Below, in pieces: positions 45,489-54,530 of a stretch of DNA of 64,000 nt; position 1 is the stretch's first letter; every line of letters starts with the position of its first letter. Position numbers and translations under genes: made by a program. The DNA comes from Pseudomonas gingeri (GTDB taxonomy: Bacteria; Pseudomonadota; Gammaproteobacteria; Pseudomonadales; Pseudomonadaceae), in NCBI RefSeq assembly GCF_013385635.1, contig NZ_JACAPR010000007.1, positions 155,427 through 219,426 on the forward strand, in the 5' to 3' direction. The notes beneath the pieces are model-generated. The model worked only from the letters and a program-made list of their open reading frames with translations, ran no database searches and was not told where the DNA came from.

Positions 45489-46967
45489 CTATAGCTTGAG
45501 CTGGCCAATGGCTTTGCTCAACTCACCGGCCAGGGTCGCCAGTTCATTGCTGGTGGTGGCCGAGTCCACCGTCTGTTGCACGGTGTTTTCGGTGACATCG
45601 CGGATGCTCACCACCGCCCGGTTCATTTCCTCCGCGACCTGGCTCTGCTGCTCGGCGGCCACGGCGATCTGGGTGTTGCTTTCACGCATCTGCGCCACCG
45701 CGCCAGTGATCTCGGCCAGGGCCGCGCCGGCTTCCTGGGCCTGTTGCACGCAGTCATCGGCCTTGTACGAGCTCTCCTGCATGAAGTCCACGGCATCGCG
45801 GGTACCGGATTGCAGGGCCGAAACCATGGTGGTGATTTCGTCGGTGGAGGTCTGCACGCGCTTGGCCAGGTTGCGCACTTCATCGGCGACCACCGCGAAG
45901 CCACGGCCCATTTCCCCGGCCCGGGCCGCTTCGATGGCAGCATTCAGGGCCAGCAGGTTGGTCTGTTCGGCGATGCTGTGGATCACGCTGACCACGCTGT
46001 TGATCTTCTGGCTGTCCTCGGCCAGGCGCTGGATCATTTCGGCGGTCTGCTGCACGCCGCTGGACAGCCCGGCGATCGACTGCTGCACCCGGCTGACCAC
46101 CGCCTGGCCGCTGCCGGCCAGGGTGTCGGCGGTCTGCGAGAGGTCGCGGGTGGCGCCGGCGTGCTGGGCAATGTGGTAGACCGTCGCCGACATCTCGTTG
46201 ATCGCGGTGGCGGCCTGGTCGGTCTCGCTCTGCTGGCCGAGCATGCCGTGGCGGACATCATTCATGCTCGAGGCCAGCCGTGCCGCGCCGACATCCAGTT
46301 GCGCGGCGGTGCGGGCGACGGTACCGACCACCCGCTGGTAGCCGGCCTGCATGGCATTGAAGGCACTGGCCATCTGTCCGACTTCATCCTTGCACGCCAG
46401 CGGCACGCGGGCCGACAGGTCGCCGGTTTTCTCCACATGCAGCATCACGTCCTTGAGGGTATTGAGCTGGCTGAGCAGGAAACGGATCAGCAACTGCGAG
46501 GCGCCGAGCATCGCCAGCATCAGGACGAACACGGCGACGGCGTAGTTGGCGAAACGCTCGCTGAACACCTGCGCGAGGCTCGGGGCGTAGGCGAGCACGG
46601 CCACCCGCTGGCTGCCATGACTGACGACCTCGGCACCGAGCAGCGGGTTCTCGCCGAACAGCGGCATATAGTCGTAGGCGATCCAGCCCTGGGCGTCGCT
46701 GAGGCGCGGCAGCATCTGGCCGTTCAGGGTCGGGGTCTGATCGCCCTGGAACACCAGCAGGTTGTCGCCCTCGGGCAAGGCCTGGGCGGCGGGCCAGGCG
46801 GCCAGCAGGCGTGCCTGGGCCTGCGCGGCGCTACGGGAGGCATCGGTGCGGGCTTGCTGTTCGAGCTGTACCGCATACAGCACCAGTAGCAGTGTGGTGA
46901 CGAAGGCCACCGCGTTGACGGCCCAGAATTTGTATTTCAGTGAGATGTTGCTGAGCCAGGCACCCAT
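45489..46967 (-). CDS. Methyl-accepting chemotaxis protein
   Basis: 492 residues from the ATG at 46967 ([19 protein letters not shown]). Membrane span at about 17-36, a periplasmic sensor of only about 100 residues, a second span (about 145-165, [19 protein letters not shown]), HAMP, and the signalling domain with the conserved hairpin ([34 protein letters not shown]). The small sensor has no recognisable domain. Weak ribosome site; the in-frame ATG at 47006 is less likely. Downstream of it lies a small membrane protein. Confidence 0.92.
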   Translation of the reverse strand: MGAWLSNISLKYKFWAVNAVAFVTTLLLVLYAVQLEQQARTDASRSAAQAQARLLAAWPAAQALPEGDNLLVFQGDQTPTLNGQMLPRLSDAQGWIAYDYMPLFGENPLLGAEVVSHGSQRVAVLAYAPSLAQVFSERFANYAVAVFVLMLAMLGASQLLIRFLLSQLNTLKDVMLHVEKTGDLSARVPLACKDEVGQMASAFNAMQAGYQRVVGTVARTAAQLDVGAARLASSMNDVRHGMLGQQSETDQAATAINEMSATVYHIAQHAGATRDLSQTADTLAGSGQAVVSRVQQSIAGLSSGVQQTAEMIQRLAEDSQKINSVVSVIHSIAEQTNLLALNAAIEAARAGEMGRGFAVVADEVRNLAKRVQTSTDEITTMVSALQSGTRDAVDFMQESSYKADDCVQQAQEAGAALAEITGAVAQMRESNTQIAVAAEQQSQVAEEMNRAVVSIRDVTENTVQQTVDSATTSNELATLAGELSKAIGQLKL

Positions 46968-47053
46968 GGAAGGTCTTCTCTGATTGAGCGGAAACAATTT
47001 TGGCAAGGTGCCATTATTGTGCCGCTACGCAGCAGGAGGCTTCTTGATATGGA

Positions 47054-47860
47054 TCAAGCAATCGACGGCAAGCCGAAGAATGCCCGGGCGCACGCGGTGC
47101 TATGGGCGGCCAGGTCGGCTTCGTTTTCATCGCGATGCAGGGCGACTTCCCGCAGGACTTCGGTCAGGTAGGCCGGTTCGTTGCGGCCGTTTTTCGGTTT
47201 CGGTCGCAGGCTGCGGGGCAACAGGTATGGCGCGTCGCTTTCGAGCATCAGGCGCCCACGGGGAATTTCCCTGACCAGCGGATGCAGGTGGGTGCCACGG
47301 CGCTCGTCGCAGATCCAGCCGGTAATGCCGATATGCAGGTCGAGGTCGAGGTAGCTGAACAAGGCCCGTTGTTCGCCGGTGAAACAGTGCACCACGGCGG
47401 CGGGGAGGCGGTCGCGGTAGTCACGCAGGATTTCCAGCAGGCGCGTATTGGCATCGCGCTCATGGAGAAACACCGGCAACTGCAGTTCCACCGCCAGGGC
47501 CAGGTGTTCCTCAAGGACTTTTTCCTGCTGCGGGCGCGGGGAAAAATCCCGGTTGAAATCCAGCCCGCACTCACCGACCGCACAGACGTTCGGCTCCCTG
47601 AGCAGGGCTTGCAGACGAGCGGCGCTGTCGGCGCTCCAGTCACTGGCGCAGTGGGGGTGGATACCGGCGGTGGCAAACAGTTGGCGGCCGCTTTCGTCCA
47701 ATGTCCGGCACAGCTCCAGGGCTTGCTCGCTGCCCTCGATGCTGGTGCCGGTGAGGACCAGCTGGCAGACCCCGGCGGCATGGGCGCGGTCCAGTATTTC
47801 CTGGTGCTTTCCGGCAAAACTGGGGTTGGTCAGGTTGACGCCGATATCGATGAGTTGCAT
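47054..47860 (-). CDS. tatD: TatD-family metal-dependent hydrolase / 3'-5' exonuclease
   Basis: 268 residues. TatD is a DNase of the amidohydrolase-like TIM barrel fold, involved in repair of oxidative damage. Hallmarks are DIGVNLTN at the N-terminus, [11 protein letters not shown] with the metal-binding Glu, [18 protein letters not shown] and [12 protein letters not shown] with RNEPAYL. Close to E. coli TatD, not YcfH or YjjV, by these motifs. Upstream on the other strand lies the lytic transglycosylase gene; the 249 bp between them (47861-48109) carry a TATAAT at 47909-47914 without a clear -35. Confidence 0.93.
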   Translation of the reverse strand: MQLIDIGVNLTNPSFAGKHQEILDRAHAAGVCQLVLTGTSIEGSEQALELCRTLDESGRQLFATAGIHPHCASDWSADSAARLQALLREPNVCAVGECGLDFNRDFSPRPQQEKVLEEHLALAVELQLPVFLHERDANTRLLEILRDYRDRLPAAVVHCFTGEQRALFSYLDLDLHIGITGWICDERRGTHLHPLVREIPRGRLMLESDAPYLLPRSLRPKPKNGRNEPAYLTEVLREVALHRDENEADLAAHSTACARAFFGLPSIA

Positions 47861-48109
47861 GGTGCTACCTCAGGCCACAGGCCGGAAAGCATATCAGAGC
47901 TGTAGATTTATAATAAAAGCCAAGAACTACAACGAGTTATGACTGTCTTTTAAAGCCGGAAGAAAGCATCGGTTGGCACCACCGCCGTTGCTGTGCCAGT
48001 CTTCCGCACTTTTTTGCGTTCAAAGACGCTCGATTTTTGTCGCTCCCTATCAAGCAATGACGTCAAGTCATGACGCTTGAGACGGGACAGTATTCTTTCC
48101 GGAGAACGG

Positions 48110-49546
48110 ATGAAGCGACCCTCGCTGTTGCTCCTGCTGTGCCTGTCCTTGCTGCTGCCGCTGCCGGCGTTCGCACGCCTGGCCGGCCCCCTGGAAATCG
48201 GCCAGCCGGGCAAGGTCCGCGACCTGGCGGAAATCCGCGGCAGCCGGGTCCTGCGTGTGCTGGTCAACCAGAGCCGCAACAGCTCGGGTGAAGTCCAGGG
48301 CGAGTCGATCGGGGTCGAATACCACCGGCTGCGCGCCTTCGAGCTCTACCTCAACGGGCATGCCCGCGATAATCAGGAAATCACCCTCAAGATCATTCCC
48401 AAGGCCAAGGACCAGTTGCTCGGTGCGTTGCAGCGTGGGGAAGGCGATCTGGTCGCTCCCGGTGAGTTGCTCGAAGCGCAGCCCGGGCATGCGGTGAGTG
48501 CCAGCGAGCCGATCGGCAGTCCGGTGCCCTTGTTGCTGGTGGGGCTCAAGGGTGAAAAGCGCTTTACCCATCTCGAACAGCTTTCCGGCCGGACCCTGGC
48601 CCTGACCACCGGCAGCGCCGCCGGTGACGCGGTGAACCAGATCAACCAGAAGCTGGCGTTGCGCAAGCTACCACCGGTAAAGATCGAATGGGTCGATCCG
48701 AGCCTTGCCGTGGAAGATGTTCTGGAGATGGTCCAGGGCGGCATCTTCCACCTGACCGTCGTCGAGCAGCCGATTGCCGAACGCTGGGCCAAGATCATGC
48801 CCAAGTTGCGCTTCGACAAGCAGGTGCTGGTCAGCGAGCCGGGGGAGATGCATTGGTTCGTGCGGCGTGACGCCTCGATGCTGCTGGCCAGTGTCGATCG
48901 CTTCTTCAAGACCTACAAAGCGCCTTCCGACCAGGATGTGGCGTTCCTGCGGATCTATCGGCGCCTGTACCAGGTGCATTATCCCCTGGCCAAGTCCGAT
49001 CGGCAGAAGCTCGAGAAGCTACGCCCGGTGTTGCAGCGCCATGCCCAGGCCCAGGGCATCGACTGGCTGAACCTGGCGGCGCTGGCGTTCAAGGAATCGA
49101 CCCTGGACCCCAATGCCCGTGGCGCGAGTGGTGCCACCGGGCTGTTGCAGATCACCCCGTCGGCGGCGCAGCGGGTCGGCGTCGGCAATATCCAGAATGT
49201 CGATAACAATGTGCAGGCCGGGGCCAAGTACCTGGCGATGATTCGTCGCAAGTTCTTCTCCAGTCCCAAACTCAACGAACGCGAGCGCATGGCCTTTGTC
49301 CTGGCGGCCTACAACATGGGGCCGGAACGGGTCCAGGGCATGCGTGCCGAAGCCCGGCGACGTGGCCTGAACCCCAACCAGTGGTTCTTCCAGGTCGAAC
49401 GGGTAGCGATGGAGCAGGTGGGAATGGCTTCGGTCAACTATGTTAACAGTGTGAACAAGTACTACCTGGCGTTTGACCGGGAGCGCGGTTCCCTGGAAGG
49501 GCATGCTCTGGACAGCAACGGGCGAAAAATTGCCTCACGGAAGTAA
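48110..49546 (+). CDS. MltF-type lytic transglycosylase with substrate-binding domain
   Basis: 478 residues from the ATG at 48110 (GGAG five bases upstream). Signal peptide MKRPSLLLLLCLSLLLPLPAFA without a lipobox. Residues about 40-290 form an ABC solute-binding-like domain (SBP_bac_3); the C-terminal SLT domain carries the catalytic Glu in AALAFKESTLDPNA and GATGLLQITPSAA, AAYNMGPER. Such enzymes cleave murein, and in MltF the binding domain senses peptide fragments. It resembles the soluble-type second MltF of Pseudomonas more than the membrane-anchored one, as there is no lipobox; I therefore give no symbol. Confidence 0.9.
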   Translation: MKRPSLLLLLCLSLLLPLPAFARLAGPLEIGQPGKVRDLAEIRGSRVLRVLVNQSRNSSGEVQGESIGVEYHRLRAFELYLNGHARDNQEITLKIIPKAKDQLLGALQRGEGDLVAPGELLEAQPGHAVSASEPIGSPVPLLLVGLKGEKRFTHLEQLSGRTLALTTGSAAGDAVNQINQKLALRKLPPVKIEWVDPSLAVEDVLEMVQGGIFHLTVVEQPIAERWAKIMPKLRFDKQVLVSEPGEMHWFVRRDASMLLASVDRFFKTYKAPSDQDVAFLRIYRRLYQVHYPLAKSDRQKLEKLRPVLQRHAQAQGIDWLNLAALAFKESTLDPNARGASGATGLLQITPSAAQRVGVGNIQNVDNNVQAGAKYLAMIRRKFFSSPKLNERERMAFVLAAYNMGPERVQGMRAEARRRGLNPNQWFFQVERVAMEQVGMASVNYVNSVNKYYLAFDRERGSLEGHALDSNGRKIASRK

Positions 49547-49650
49547 TCGATAAATTCGATTGTTATGCAGCGGTTTTTGCGCTTTTGTCATTTTATAAAC
49601 TGATTAATATGACGCCCATCAACCCGACATTTGAATAAGGATTCACCCCC

Positions 49651-50085
49651 ATGAGCACACTGACCCAACGCGTTCTGAGCACCCGTGCCGGCTACGGCCT
49701 GACTGTCCTGCGGATTTTTGTCGGCATCGTCTTCGCCGCCCACGGTTCGCAGAAGCTCTTCGGCCTGTTCGGCGGCTACGGCCTGGAAGGCACCGCGCAA
49801 TGGATGGAAAGCATCGGCCTGGCTCCAGGTCACCTGATGGCGCTGCTGGCCGGCGGTACAGAATTCTTTGGCGGCCTGGCCCTGATCATCGGCCTGCTGG
49901 CACGCCCGGCGGCCCTGGGCCTGGCGTTTCTCTCGCTGGTGGCGATCTTCTCGGTGCATATCCATAACGGCCTGTTCATGGCCAACAACGGCTACGAGTT
50001 TGCCCTGGCCTTGCTGGGCGGGACGATTGCGGTGTTGTTCGAAGGCGCCGGCAAGCTCTCGGTCGACGGTTCCATCGCCAGATAA
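49651..50085 (+). CDS. DoxX family membrane protein
   Basis: 144 residues, four membrane helices. The family marks are GLTVLRIFVGIVFAAHGSQK near the N-terminus and GLAPGHLMALLAGGTEFFGG. DoxX proteins are implicated in redox stress, quinone or thiosulfate pathways, but the partner here is unknown. An AAGGATTCACCCCC ribosome region precedes the ATG. A hairpin terminator follows 19 bp after the stop. Confidence 0.9.
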   Translation: MSTLTQRVLSTRAGYGLTVLRIFVGIVFAAHGSQKLFGLFGGYGLEGTAQWMESIGLAPGHLMALLAGGTEFFGGLALIIGLLARPAALGLAFLSLVAIFSVHIHNGLFMANNGYEFALALLGGTIAVLFEGAGKLSVDGSIAR

Positions 50086-50103
50086 GCACGAAGATTGTTC
50101 GAA

Positions 50104-50128
50104 GGGGCCCGCAGCAGCGGGCCCTTTT
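50104..50128 (+). terminator. Rho-independent terminator after DoxX gene
   Basis: GGGCCCGC AGCA GCGGGCCC followed by TTTT: an eight-base-pair GC stem with a four-base loop. Confidence 0.85.
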
Positions 50129-50143
50129 CGTTGGGCACGATTC

Positions 50144-50173
50144 TTGACAGCGGCCCGCGCGGTTCTCTAGGAT
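50144..50173 (+). promoter_or_regulatory. Sigma-70 promoter of the structured leader
   Basis: TTGACA (50144-50149, perfect -35), an 18-base spacer, then TAGGAT (50168-50173). Expected start of transcription is near 50180. It is the clearest sigma-70 promoter in this part of the window, sits just after the doxX terminator, and would produce a 5' leader of about 150 nt. Confidence 0.7.
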
Positions 50174-50179
50174 ATTGAT

Positions 50180-50331
50180 TATGCGCCGATTTAAACAGCT
50201 ACTTGCGGGGCGCCAGGGGAGTCGAACGATCTCCGACAGAAGCCTGATCCAGGCTTCGAAATACCGCTAAAGCGCTGGTTCGGTGTTGCCTCACACCTGC
50301 CCGGCAGATCGTTGAGGCGGAGACACGCACT
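50180..50331 (+). ncRNA. Structured 5' leader (riboswitch-like candidate)
   Basis: The leader contains several nested complementary segments: CAGC (50196-50199) with GCTG (50274-50277), GCGG (50205-50208) with CCGC (50264-50267), enclosing a perfect hairpin GAAGCCTG ATC CAGGCTTC (50239-50257) and a small GGAG/CTCC hairpin (50217-50220, 50231-50234). A competing eight-base pairing joins AACGATCT (50225-50232) to AGATCGTT (50306-50313), which ends directly before the ribosome site GAGGCGGAG. Two mutually exclusive folds that affect the ribosome site are what a riboswitch or an RNA thermometer would show. I do not recognise a known class. Structure was judged by eye. Confidence 0.5.
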
Positions 50332-50640
50332 TTGAACAACCCACGCCCCGCTGTACGTCTTGCGCCGATCACGGCCAGCCTTCCCGATCGCAATCCGAAA
50401 ATCCTCCTGGGCGGCAAACACCAGCCGACGCTGCTGCGTTATCTCGATGGCTGGCCACGGCGCAAGGGCCGAGCCTCGGCGTTCCTGATCCAGTTCGTCG
50501 AAGACGGTGATTCGCTGGAGCGGTTTGCCGACAACAGTTTCGACCTGGCGGTGATCCAGTCGCCGACGGCCGAGCAGGCCGAGGCGGTCATCCGGCAGTT
50601 GACCCGGGTGGCGCGCCAGGGCCTGATTACCCGGCGCTGA
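50332..50640 (+). CDS. Small methyltransferase-like protein (TTG start)
   Basis: 102 residues starting at a TTG (50332) with GGAG nine bases upstream. The C-terminal stretch SLERFADNSFDLAVIQSPTA plus EAVIRQLTRVARQG looks like the strand-4/helix region of class I SAM-dependent methyltransferases (pattern PFADNSFDLVV then E-x-x-RV), but the upstream GxGxG SAM-binding motif is missing and the total length is under half of such enzymes. It is therefore either a truncated remnant or a small protein that reuses the fold. It is preceded by a strong promoter and a structured leader and followed by a palindromic element. Confidence 0.65.
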   Translation: MNNPRPAVRLAPITASLPDRNPKILLGGKHQPTLLRYLDGWPRRKGRASAFLIQFVEDGDSLERFADNSFDLAVIQSPTAEQAEAVIRQLTRVARQGLITRR

Positions 50641-50656
50641 ACAAAGACCAGGTGAT

Positions 50657-50768
50657 GATCGTTCCCACGCTCCGCGTGGGAATGCCTCTCTGGACGCTCT
50701 GCGTCCGCTGTAGATCTGTGACGCGGAGCGTCACGGGTTGCATTCCCAAACGGAGCGTGGGAAAGATC
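50657..50768. repeat. Complete GATCGTTCCC element
   Basis: 112 bp: left GATCGTTCCCACGCTCCGCG, inner GGACGCTCTGCGTCC and GACGCGGAGCGTC, right CCCAAACGGAGCGTGGGAAA, ending GATC. The right end has two substitutions compared with the other copies. It lies between the small methyltransferase-like gene and greB. Confidence 0.85.
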
Positions 50769-50799
50769 GACAGTTTCGGGGGGATCGCTCAGTGTGTCT

Positions 50800-51297
50800 T
50801 CAGGGATAGTCGATGGCGGTGATGTACACCCACTGTTCGCCAGTCGGTGTCATGACCCGGACTTCGGCATCCAGCGCCTTGCCGATCAGGGCGCGGGCCA
50901 GGGGCGAGTCGATGCTGATCAGGTTCAGCTTGAGATCCAACTCGTCGGGGCCGACGATGCGGTAGCGCGATTCCTTGCCGTCTTCATTCTCGATGGTTAC
51001 CCAGGCACCGAAGTACACCTTGTTCGGGTCGCTCGGATGCTCGCCGACCACCTTGAGGTTTTCCAGGCGTTTGGTCAGGAAGCGCACACGGCTGTCGATC
51101 TCGCGCAGCATCTTCTTGCCATAGGTGTATTCGGCGTTTTCCGAACGATCGCCCTGGGCGGCCGCCTCGCTGACCGACTGCGTGACCTGCGGCCGCCGCA
51201 CGTGCCACAGTTCGTGCAGTTCGGCACGCATGCGGGCCTCGCCCTCGGGGGTGATCAGGGCGGTGCCGGCGGTGCGGGGCGGGCGATAACGGCTCAT
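50800..51297 (-). CDS. greB: Transcription elongation factor GreB
   Basis: 165 residues from the ATG at 51297 (MSRYRPPRTAGTALITPEGE). GreB rescues backtracked RNA polymerase by stimulating transcript cleavage. The N-terminal coiled coil ends in the acidic tip segment ENAEYTYGKKMLREID, and the C-terminal domain has RIVGPDELD and SPLARALIGK, all typical. The longer in-frame extension to 51444 overlaps the adjacent ABC permease gene and is not needed. It is 35 bp upstream of the permease stop on the same strand. Confidence 0.94.
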   Translation of the reverse strand: MSRYRPPRTAGTALITPEGEARMRAELHELWHVRRPQVTQSVSEAAAQGDRSENAEYTYGKKMLREIDSRVRFLTKRLENLKVVGEHPSDPNKVYFGAWVTIENEDGKESRYRIVGPDELDLKLNLISIDSPLARALIGKALDAEVRVMTPTGEQWVYITAIDYP

Positions 51298-51332
51298 CGT
51301 CGATCCATCAGGTGAACAGGGGCGCGAGTCTA

Positions 51333-53837
51333 TCAGCCCTCGCGCAGCACTGTCAGCGGGCTGGCATTCAGCGCCCGGCGGGTGCCGAAGACACCCGCGC
51401 CACCGACCATCAGCGCACCGATCAGCGGCAGTAGCAACAGCCACGGATGCGGGTGCCAGGGCAGGTCGAAGGCGAACCGGTACAACACCAGGCTCACCAG
51501 CTCTGCGCCCAGCGCCGCGAGCAGGCCGCTGACCGCGCCGAGCAGGCCGAACTCGATCCGCCGGGCCTTGACCAGCAAGCGCCGTTCCGCCCCCAGCGCG
51601 CGCAACAGCGCACCCTGGCGAATACGTTCGTCTAGGGTTGCCTGCAAGCCGGAGAACAGCACCGCCATACCCGCCGCCAGGACGAACAGCAGCACGTATT
51701 CGACCGCGATGGTGACCTGCGCCAGGATGCTGCGCAGCTGTTCGAGCAGGGCTTCGACCTGCAGGATGGTCACCGCCGGGAAGGCCCGGGACAGTTCGAC
51801 GATAGCCTTGTCATGCCCCGGTGCCAGATAGAAGCTGGTCAGGTAGGTGGCCGGCAGGTCCTGCAGGGTACCGGGCTGGAAGATCATGAAGAAGTTCGGC
51901 TGGAAGTTGTCCCAGTTGATGCTGCGCAGGCTGGTGACCCGCGCCTCGCGGTTGGCGCCACCGACGGTGAACACCAGGTGATCGCCGAGTTTGAGTTTCA
52001 GGCTGTCGGCCACCTTGGCTTCCACCGAGACGCCGGGAATATCGCTGCCCGGTTGGCCCGACCACCAGCTGCCGGCCGTCAGGATATTGCCCGGCGGCAG
52101 GTCGGCGGCCCAGGTCAGGCTCAGGTCGCGCTGGATCGCACGATCACCGCTGGAGTCCTTGCTGACGATCTCCTGCACCGGTTCGCCGTTGATGCTGATC
52201 AGGCGACCCGGCACCACCGGATAAATCGGCGCCGATTGCGCCGACAGCTTGATCAGGTGGTCACGGAAGCCGTCCTTGTCCGCCGGCAGGATATTCAGGG
52301 CGAAATAGTTCGGCGCATCCTTGGGCAGCTGATTCTGCCAGGTGTCCAGCAGCTCGCCGCGCAGCAGCGCAATCAGCGCCATGGACAGCAGGATCAGGCC
52401 GAAGGCCAGGGACTGACCGGCGGCGGCCAGTGGATGGCGCAGCAACTGGCCCAGCCCCAGGCGCCAGGGCAGCGCCGCCCCGGCCAGTAGCCGACGCAGG
52501 CTTTGCAGACCGAGCAGCAGCAGGCCGCCGAGTACCAGCGCGGCAATCACGCCACCGCCGAGCAGGGCAAAGGTCAGTACCAGGTCGAGGCTCAGGCGCC
52601 ACATGATCAGGCCGAGGGCCAGCAGCGCGGTGCCGTAGACCAGCCAGGTGCTGGCCGGGATCGGCAGCAGGTCGCGGCGCAATACCCGCAGCGGCGGGAC
52701 CCGGCCCAGCGCGGCCAGTGGCGGCAGGGCGAAACCGGCCAGGGCAACCAGGCCGGTGCCGATTCCGGCGATGGCCGGCATCAGGCCGCCGGGTGGCACG
52801 TCGGCGGGCAACAGGTCGTGCAGCAGGTAGAACAGCCCCAATTGGGCCAGCCAGCCGAGCAGGGCGCCGCTGATACTGGCGAGCAGGCCGAGGATCGCCA
52901 GTTGCAGGCTGAACAGGGCCATGGTTTCCCGGCGCGACAACCCGAGGCAGCGCAGCAGCGCGCTGGCATCGAAGCGGCGGGCGGCGAAACGGGTCGCACT
53001 GAGGGCCACGGCAACCCCGGACAGCAACACTGCCACCAGGCTCGCCATGTTCAGGTAACGCTCGGCCTTGCCCAGGGCGCCGCCGATCTGCTGGTTGCCG
53101 TCGCGGGCATCCAGCAGGCGCTGGTTTGCCGCCAGTCCCGGTTTGATCAGGTCGCGATAGGTGGCCAGGGCACTGGCCGAACCGCGCCAGAGTTCCCTGT
53201 AGCTGACCCGGCTGCCAGGCTGCACCACGCCGGTGGCTTCCAGGTCGGCGAGGTTGATCAGTACCCGTGGAGTCAGGCTGTAGAAGTTGCCGGCGCGGTC
53301 CGGCTCATAGGTGAGCACCCGGGCCAGGCGCACGGTCTTCATGCCGACGTCGATACTGTCGCCGATCTTCAGGTCCAGCGCGGTCATCAGCCGGGCTTCG
53401 ACCCAGGCCTCGCCGGGCCGTGGCCCACCGCCGGCGGTTTCGGCGCCAAACGGCTCGGCGGCGCTTTTCAGTTCGCCGCGCAGGGGATAGCGGTCATCGG
53501 CGGCCTTGATACTCGACAACTGGATGCCGTTGTCGGTGGCGATCACGCTGGAGAACTCGACGATCCGCGCATGTTCCAGGTCCAGGTCCCGGCCGCTCTG
53601 GATCTGTTCCGGACGCGCTGTCGAAGTGCCGTCGAGTACCAGGTCGGCGGCGAGGAATTCGGTGGCGCGCAGCATCATCGCGCCGTTCAGCCGGGCGCCG
53701 AAATAGCCGATGGCAGTGCTGGCCGCCACGGCGACCAGCAGGGCGAAGAACAATACCCGCAACTCGCCGGCACGGGCGTCGCGCAGGAGCTGGCGAATGG
53801 CGAGGCTGAACAGGCGTAACAGCGGCAGGCGTGCCAT
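51333..53837 (-). CDS. ABC transporter permease, FtsX/YbbP family
   Basis: 834 residues from the ATG at 53837, sharing a TGATG with the ATPase stop; the TTG just upstream (53840) is less likely. Two FtsX-like permease modules, each with a set of membrane helices (about 25-45 and 260-430; and 465-490, 715-815), separated by large periplasmic regions, as in MacB/YbbP-type exporters. It works with the ATPase encoded directly upstream. The related E. coli YbbAP acts near TesA, as here; substrate is presumably lipid or lipoprotein-related (inference). Confidence 0.9.
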   Translation of the reverse strand: MARLPLLRLFSLAIRQLLRDARAGELRVLFFALLVAVAASTAIGYFGARLNGAMMLRATEFLAADLVLDGTSTARPEQIQSGRDLDLEHARIVEFSSVIATDNGIQLSSIKAADDRYPLRGELKSAAEPFGAETAGGGPRPGEAWVEARLMTALDLKIGDSIDVGMKTVRLARVLTYEPDRAGNFYSLTPRVLINLADLEATGVVQPGSRVSYRELWRGSASALATYRDLIKPGLAANQRLLDARDGNQQIGGALGKAERYLNMASLVAVLLSGVAVALSATRFAARRFDASALLRCLGLSRRETMALFSLQLAILGLLASISGALLGWLAQLGLFYLLHDLLPADVPPGGLMPAIAGIGTGLVALAGFALPPLAALGRVPPLRVLRRDLLPIPASTWLVYGTALLALGLIMWRLSLDLVLTFALLGGGVIAALVLGGLLLLGLQSLRRLLAGAALPWRLGLGQLLRHPLAAAGQSLAFGLILLSMALIALLRGELLDTWQNQLPKDAPNYFALNILPADKDGFRDHLIKLSAQSAPIYPVVPGRLISINGEPVQEIVSKDSSGDRAIQRDLSLTWAADLPPGNILTAGSWWSGQPGSDIPGVSVEAKVADSLKLKLGDHLVFTVGGANREARVTSLRSINWDNFQPNFFMIFQPGTLQDLPATYLTSFYLAPGHDKAIVELSRAFPAVTILQVEALLEQLRSILAQVTIAVEYVLLFVLAAGMAVLFSGLQATLDERIRQGALLRALGAERRLLVKARRIEFGLLGAVSGLLAALGAELVSLVLYRFAFDLPWHPHPWLLLLPLIGALMVGGAGVFGTRRALNASPLTVLREG

Positions 53838-54520
53838 CAAGGCTCCAGGGGGCCGACCAACTGGCCGGCTTCAAGGCGGATCAGGCGCCGGCAACGGTGG
53901 GCCAGGCGTTCGTCATGGGTCACCAGGACCAGGGTGGTGCCGCGTTCCTTGTTCAATTCGAACAACAGGTCGCTGATGCGCTCGCCGGTGTGGCTGTCGA
54001 GGTTGCCGGTCGGTTCGTCGGCGAACAGCACATCCGGTTCGGCGGCAAAGGCCCGGGCGATGGCCACCCGTTGCTGCTCGCCACCGGACAGCTGGCGTGG
54101 CGAATGGGTCAGGCGCTGGCCCAGGCCGACCCGTTCCAGCAGGTGGCGGGCGCGTTCGCGGGCGTCGCTGCGGCCGTCCAGCTCCAGCGGTAGCATGACG
54201 TTTTCCAGGGCGTTGAGGCTGTCGAGCAACTGGAAGCTCTGGAACACGAAGCCGACGTGTTCGGCGCGCACGCGCGCGCGCTGGTCTTCATCCAGGCTGC
54301 TCAGGGCACGCCCGGCCAGAATCACTTCACCGCTGCTGGGCAGGTCGAGGCCGGCGAGCAGACCGAGCAGGGTGGATTTGCCGGAACCGGAGGCGCCGAC
54401 GATGGCGAGGCTGTCGCCCTTGTTCAATGTCAGGCTCAAAGGGTGCAGGATGGTCAGTTCACCTTCCGCGCTGGGAACCACTTTGCTAAGGTTCTGCGCG
54501 GTGAGAATGCTTTCGCCCAT
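53837..54520 (-). CDS. ABC transporter ATP-binding protein, YbbA/LolD type
   Basis: 227 residues from the ATG at 54520 (MGESILTAQNLSKVVPSAEG). Walker A GASGSGKST, Q loop in FQSFQLLDS, signature LSGGEQQRVAIARAF, Walker B VLFADEPTGNLD, and H loop in LVLVTHDERLA. It powers the adjacent FtsX-type permease (1-base overlap). Its start is only ten bases from the divergent tesA start, so each promoter probably lies in the neighbour's coding region or in that space. Confidence 0.95.
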   Translation of the reverse strand: MGESILTAQNLSKVVPSAEGELTILHPLSLTLNKGDSLAIVGASGSGKSTLLGLLAGLDLPSSGEVILAGRALSSLDEDQRARVRAEHVGFVFQSFQLLDSLNALENVMLPLELDGRSDARERARHLLERVGLGQRLTHSPRQLSGGEQQRVAIARAFAAEPDVLFADEPTGNLDSHTGERISDLLFELNKERGTTLVLVTHDERLAHRCRRLIRLEAGQLVGPLEP

Positions 54521-54530
54521 GGAGAATCCG

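Noticed and set aside
50200..50320. tRNA-like gene on the minus strand (GTTCGA with flanking C-rich arms)
   Set aside because: The T-loop-like GTTCGA lacks a five-base T stem, and no acceptor or anticodon arm can be built. The plus-strand leader structure is the better explanation.
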